This document shows, in pieces, positions 6,677 to 8,424 of a stretch of DNA of 8,424 bases. How positions within the stretch are numbered: position 1 is the stretch's first letter; each line of letters opens with the position of its first letter. A program made the position numbers and the translations under genes. The notes under the pieces were generated by a model. That model saw nothing but the letters and a program-made list of their open reading frames with translations. It did no database searches and was not told where the DNA came from. The stretch lies in contig CATOLW010000042.1 in the NCBI GenBank assembly GCA_951800935.1, positions 1 to 8,424 on the forward strand, written 5' to 3'. The DNA comes from an uncultured Clostridium sp. (GTDB lineage Bacteria; Bacillota_A; Clostridia; TANB77; CAG-508).

Positions 6677-7597
6677 ATGTTAGCCAATCAACTAAAATAT
6701 GGAGATACCATCGGTGTTGTAGGAGTTGCCAATAGCTTAGAATTAAATAATCGACAGGATGAATTTTTTCGTGCCGAAAAATTACTAACACAAAAAGGGT
6801 TTAAAATAAAAAAAGGAAAATATGTATTAGAAGACTATTATGGTTCAGCAGGAACCAAAGAGCAAAGAGCGCAAGATATGATGGAGATGTTTTGCGATAA
6901 AGAAGTAAAAGCAATTATTTGCTTACTTGGAGGGCAAACTTGTAATACTTTTATTGATTTATTAGATTATGAAGTAATCAAACAAAATCCTAAAATCATA
7001 GTAGGATATAGTGATGTAACTGTCTTATTACAAGCTATTTATAAAAAAACAGGATTAGTAACATTTAGTGGACCTAACTTTGTTAGTTTGGGAAACAAAC
7101 AGGAGGAAGATGGCTACATTGATTTTGAAAAAGTATTAGTACATAAGGAAATGGGGAAATTTCAAACAGGGAAAAAGAAATTTTTAAGAAAAGGAAATGT
7201 ACAAGGAAAAATTATAGGAACCAATTTAGGAAGTATGATGTATTTATTAGGGACGAAGTATTTTCCTGATATGCAAGATAAAATTTTATTAATAGAAAGT
7301 TATAGAACTTCACTAAATGAATGTCAAAGAAGAATGGCACATTTGAAACAATATGGTGTGTTTGACAAAGTAAAAGCAGTTGTAGTAGGATATAATTATG
7401 ATTTACAAAAAGATGGAAATACCTACCCAGGAATGGAAGATATCTTATTAGATTATACCAAAGAATATGATTTTCCAATTGTTAAGTGTAATGATTTTGG
7501 ACATAAAATAGCAAATGCAGTAATACCAATTGGAGTAGAAGCAAAAATAGATTCTGATAAAGAAACAATAGAGATTGTAGAATCGTTTTTAAAATAA
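6677..7597 (+). CDS. LD-carboxypeptidase, peptidase family S66
   Basis: This is a 306-residue serine peptidase of family S66. Known members cut the LD bond of tetrapeptides in murein recycling, or act in microcin C7 immunity (MccF). The catalytic residues are visible: Ser112 in the nucleophile elbow GYSDVT, Glu207 in LLIESYRTS and His276 in NDFGHK. ICLLGGQTCNTFIDLLDYE (81-99) corresponds to the family's conserved rGGyg..rlLdyLD block. There is no signal peptide, so it acts in the cytoplasm like LdcA. AAAGGAG precedes the ATG. It starts 41 bp after the DUF4363 gene and may share its transcript, and it is followed by its own strong terminator. There is no CGG codon in frame. Recycling of cell-wall peptides is more likely than antibiotic immunity, since no such cluster is near. 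Confidence 0.93.
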   Translation: MLANQLKYGDTIGVVGVANSLELNNRQDEFFRAEKLLTQKGFKIKKGKYVLEDYYGSAGTKEQRAQDMMEMFCDKEVKAIICLLGGQTCNTFIDLLDYEVIKQNPKIIVGYSDVTVLLQAIYKKTGLVTFSGPNFVSLGNKQEEDGYIDFEKVLVHKEMGKFQTGKKKFLRKGNVQGKIIGTNLGSMMYLLGTKYFPDMQDKILLIESYRTSLNECQRRMAHLKQYGVFDKVKAVVVGYNYDLQKDGNTYPGMEDILLDYTKEYDFPIVKCNDFGHKIANAVIPIGVEAKIDSDKETIEIVESFLK

Positions 7598-7638
7598 ACA
7601 AAAAGAAGCCTTATTTAAAAGGCTCCTTTTTGTTTAAT
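7597..7638 (+). terminator. Terminator after the LD-carboxypeptidase gene
   Basis: AACAAAAAG-AAGCCTT (7597-7612) pairs with AAGGCT-C-CTTTTTGTT (7619-7635) around an ATTTAA loop, with one mismatch, followed by T. The left arm begins at the last base of the stop codon. A and T flanks would also let it act for the convergent Lon-family gene. Confidence 0.9.
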
Positions 7639-7664
7639 ATAAGAAATATAAGAAAGGAGTGTAG

Positions 7665-7764
7665 CTAAAGGGATTACTTATCTGTAATTCGTTGACACTC
7701 ATAACAGTTAAGGTCATCCTCTAATGCTTAAAAGAGGGATTTTAAGGAACGTCCCTTAATCCCT
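7665..7764 (-). repeat. Dispersed repeat, copy B, inverted relative to copy A
   Basis: The reverse complement of this stretch matches copy A with about ten mismatches and one gap. The stem-forming end lies at 7735-7764, next to the stop of the Lon-family gene (7770-7772). The ATTAC/GTAAT mini-stem lies near 7680. Here the first stem is followed by CTTTT on the minus strand, so it could end transcription of the Lon-family gene. Just outside it a second GGATTAAGGAAC imitates the start of the element, as if the end were duplicated. Confidence 0.85.
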
Positions 7765-7769
7765 GTTCC

Positions 7770-8424
7770 TTAATCCTTTTTGCTGATTTCAGCATATTTT
7801 TTTAATTTTTCATATACTAAGTAATTAATGGTACCTGCTGGAAAATGACCATCTTTATCTTTTTTACCAGCTGGAACGCCTGTTAAAACTTCAATTCCTT
7901 CTTCAATGGTGGATACAGAATAGATATGGAATTGTTTGTTCTTAACAGCTTCAATGATTTCGTCTGATAATTGTAAATTGTCAATATTTTGGACTGGTAT
8001 CATAACACCATGAGAACCATTTAAGCCTCTCATTTTACAGATTTGGAAAAAGCCTTCGATTTTTTCATTAACACCACCAATTGGTTGGATTTGTCCTTTT
8101 TGGTTAACAGAGCCAGTAACAGCAATGGATTGATTAATTGGTATGCCAGATAGGCTAGATAACAAGCCATATAGCTCTGTACTAGAAGCACTATCACCAT
8201 CTACACCATTATATAACTGCTCAAAACAAATGCTTGCGGTTAAACATAATGGAATATCTTGTGCAAACATTTCTCCTAAATAGCCAGTTAAGATTAATAC
8301 ACCTTTTGAATGAGATGGACCAGATATTTCAACTTCTCTTTCAATGTTAATAATTCCATTTTTTCCAGTATAAGTGTTAACAGTAATTTTTGCTGGCTTT
8401 CCAAAAGTATAATCACCAATTGTC
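7770..8424 (-). CDS. Lon-family ATP-dependent protease (YcbZ-like), C-terminal part only
   Basis: The gene runs off the window edge; 217 C-terminal residues are visible in frame from 8423. They make up the Lon S16 proteolytic domain. The catalytic serine is in GDSAS and the lysine in GGVNEKIEGFF, 43 residues apart, the same spacing as Ser679 and Lys722 in E. coli Lon. Blocks such as IEREVEISGP, SKGVLILTGYLGE, AVTGSVNQKGQIQPIGG and GVMIP match the YcbZ-like group with an AAA_32 ATPase domain rather than classical Lon. The ATPase part must lie to the right of the window. The methionine at 8270 is internal, not a start. The stop abuts repeat copy B. The substrates are unknown; general or developmental protein turnover is likely. 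Confidence 0.93.
   Translation of the reverse strand, partial: TIGDYTFGKPAKITVNTYTGKNGIINIEREVEISGPSHSKGVLILTGYLGEMFAQDIPLCLTASICFEQLYNGVDGDSASSTELYGLLSSLSGIPINQSIAVTGSVNQKGQIQPIGGVNEKIEGFFQICKMRGLNGSHGVMIPVQNIDNLQLSDEIIEAVKNKQFHIYSVSTIEEGIEVLTGVPAGKKDKDGHFPAGTINYLVYEKLKKYAEISKKD

Noticed and set aside
1..8424. tRNA, rRNA, CRISPR array or riboswitch
   Set aside because: No cloverleaf, regular short repeats or known aptamer core was recognised by eye in the intergenic regions, the longest of which is about 170 bp.

Overview
The window looks like chromosome from a low-GC, endospore-forming member of the Clostridia (Firmicutes). The DNA is very AT-rich with strong AAGGAGG-type ribosome binding sites. 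It carries a full-length spoIVA, an S66 LD-carboxypeptidase, a DUF421/DUF4363 pair and a YcbZ-like Lon-family protease. The species cannot be named from the sequence; an uncultured gut lineage is a guess.

Layout, left to right: a membrane-anchored transglutaminase-like protein (+, 87-1213); a shared terminator; spoIVA (-, 1264-2742) with a sigma-E-like promoter; a divergent UDP-sugar pyrophosphorylase (+, 2906-4163) followed 15 bp later by a left-handed beta-helix protein (+, 4179-4844), which together resemble the two halves of GlmU; a second shared terminator; a small four-helix holin-superfamily membrane protein (-, 4907-5278); DUF421 (+, 5442-6119) and DUF4363 (+, 6245-6635) membrane proteins; LD-carboxypeptidase (+, 6677-7597); and the 3' end of a Lon-family protease (-, 7770 to the window edge). 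Several genes concern the spore or the envelope. Two ~100-bp copies of one repeat, in inverted orientation, sit at 6111-6209 and 7665-7764, each starting at or beside the stop codon of the gene that runs into it.

The main discovery is a recoding pattern. Three of the nine genes look frameshifted, but every break is the same: a CGG codon in the reading frame, followed by A, after which the conserved protein continues in the +1 frame with GGA (Gly). The transglutaminase gene has two such sites (930 and 1165), the pyrophosphorylase one (3245) and the DUF4363 gene one (6380). I checked every CG dinucleotide in the window. These four are the only in-frame CGG codons in about 2,500 codons, so CGG is never read here as an ordinary arginine codon. 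CGG triplets out of frame are harmless, and CGA, CGT and AGG are read normally in frame. This suggests a lineage where CGG is unassigned and CGGA is read as a four-base glycine codon, or causes a +1 shift. The main rival explanation is a recurrent sequencing artefact that adds C before GGA.
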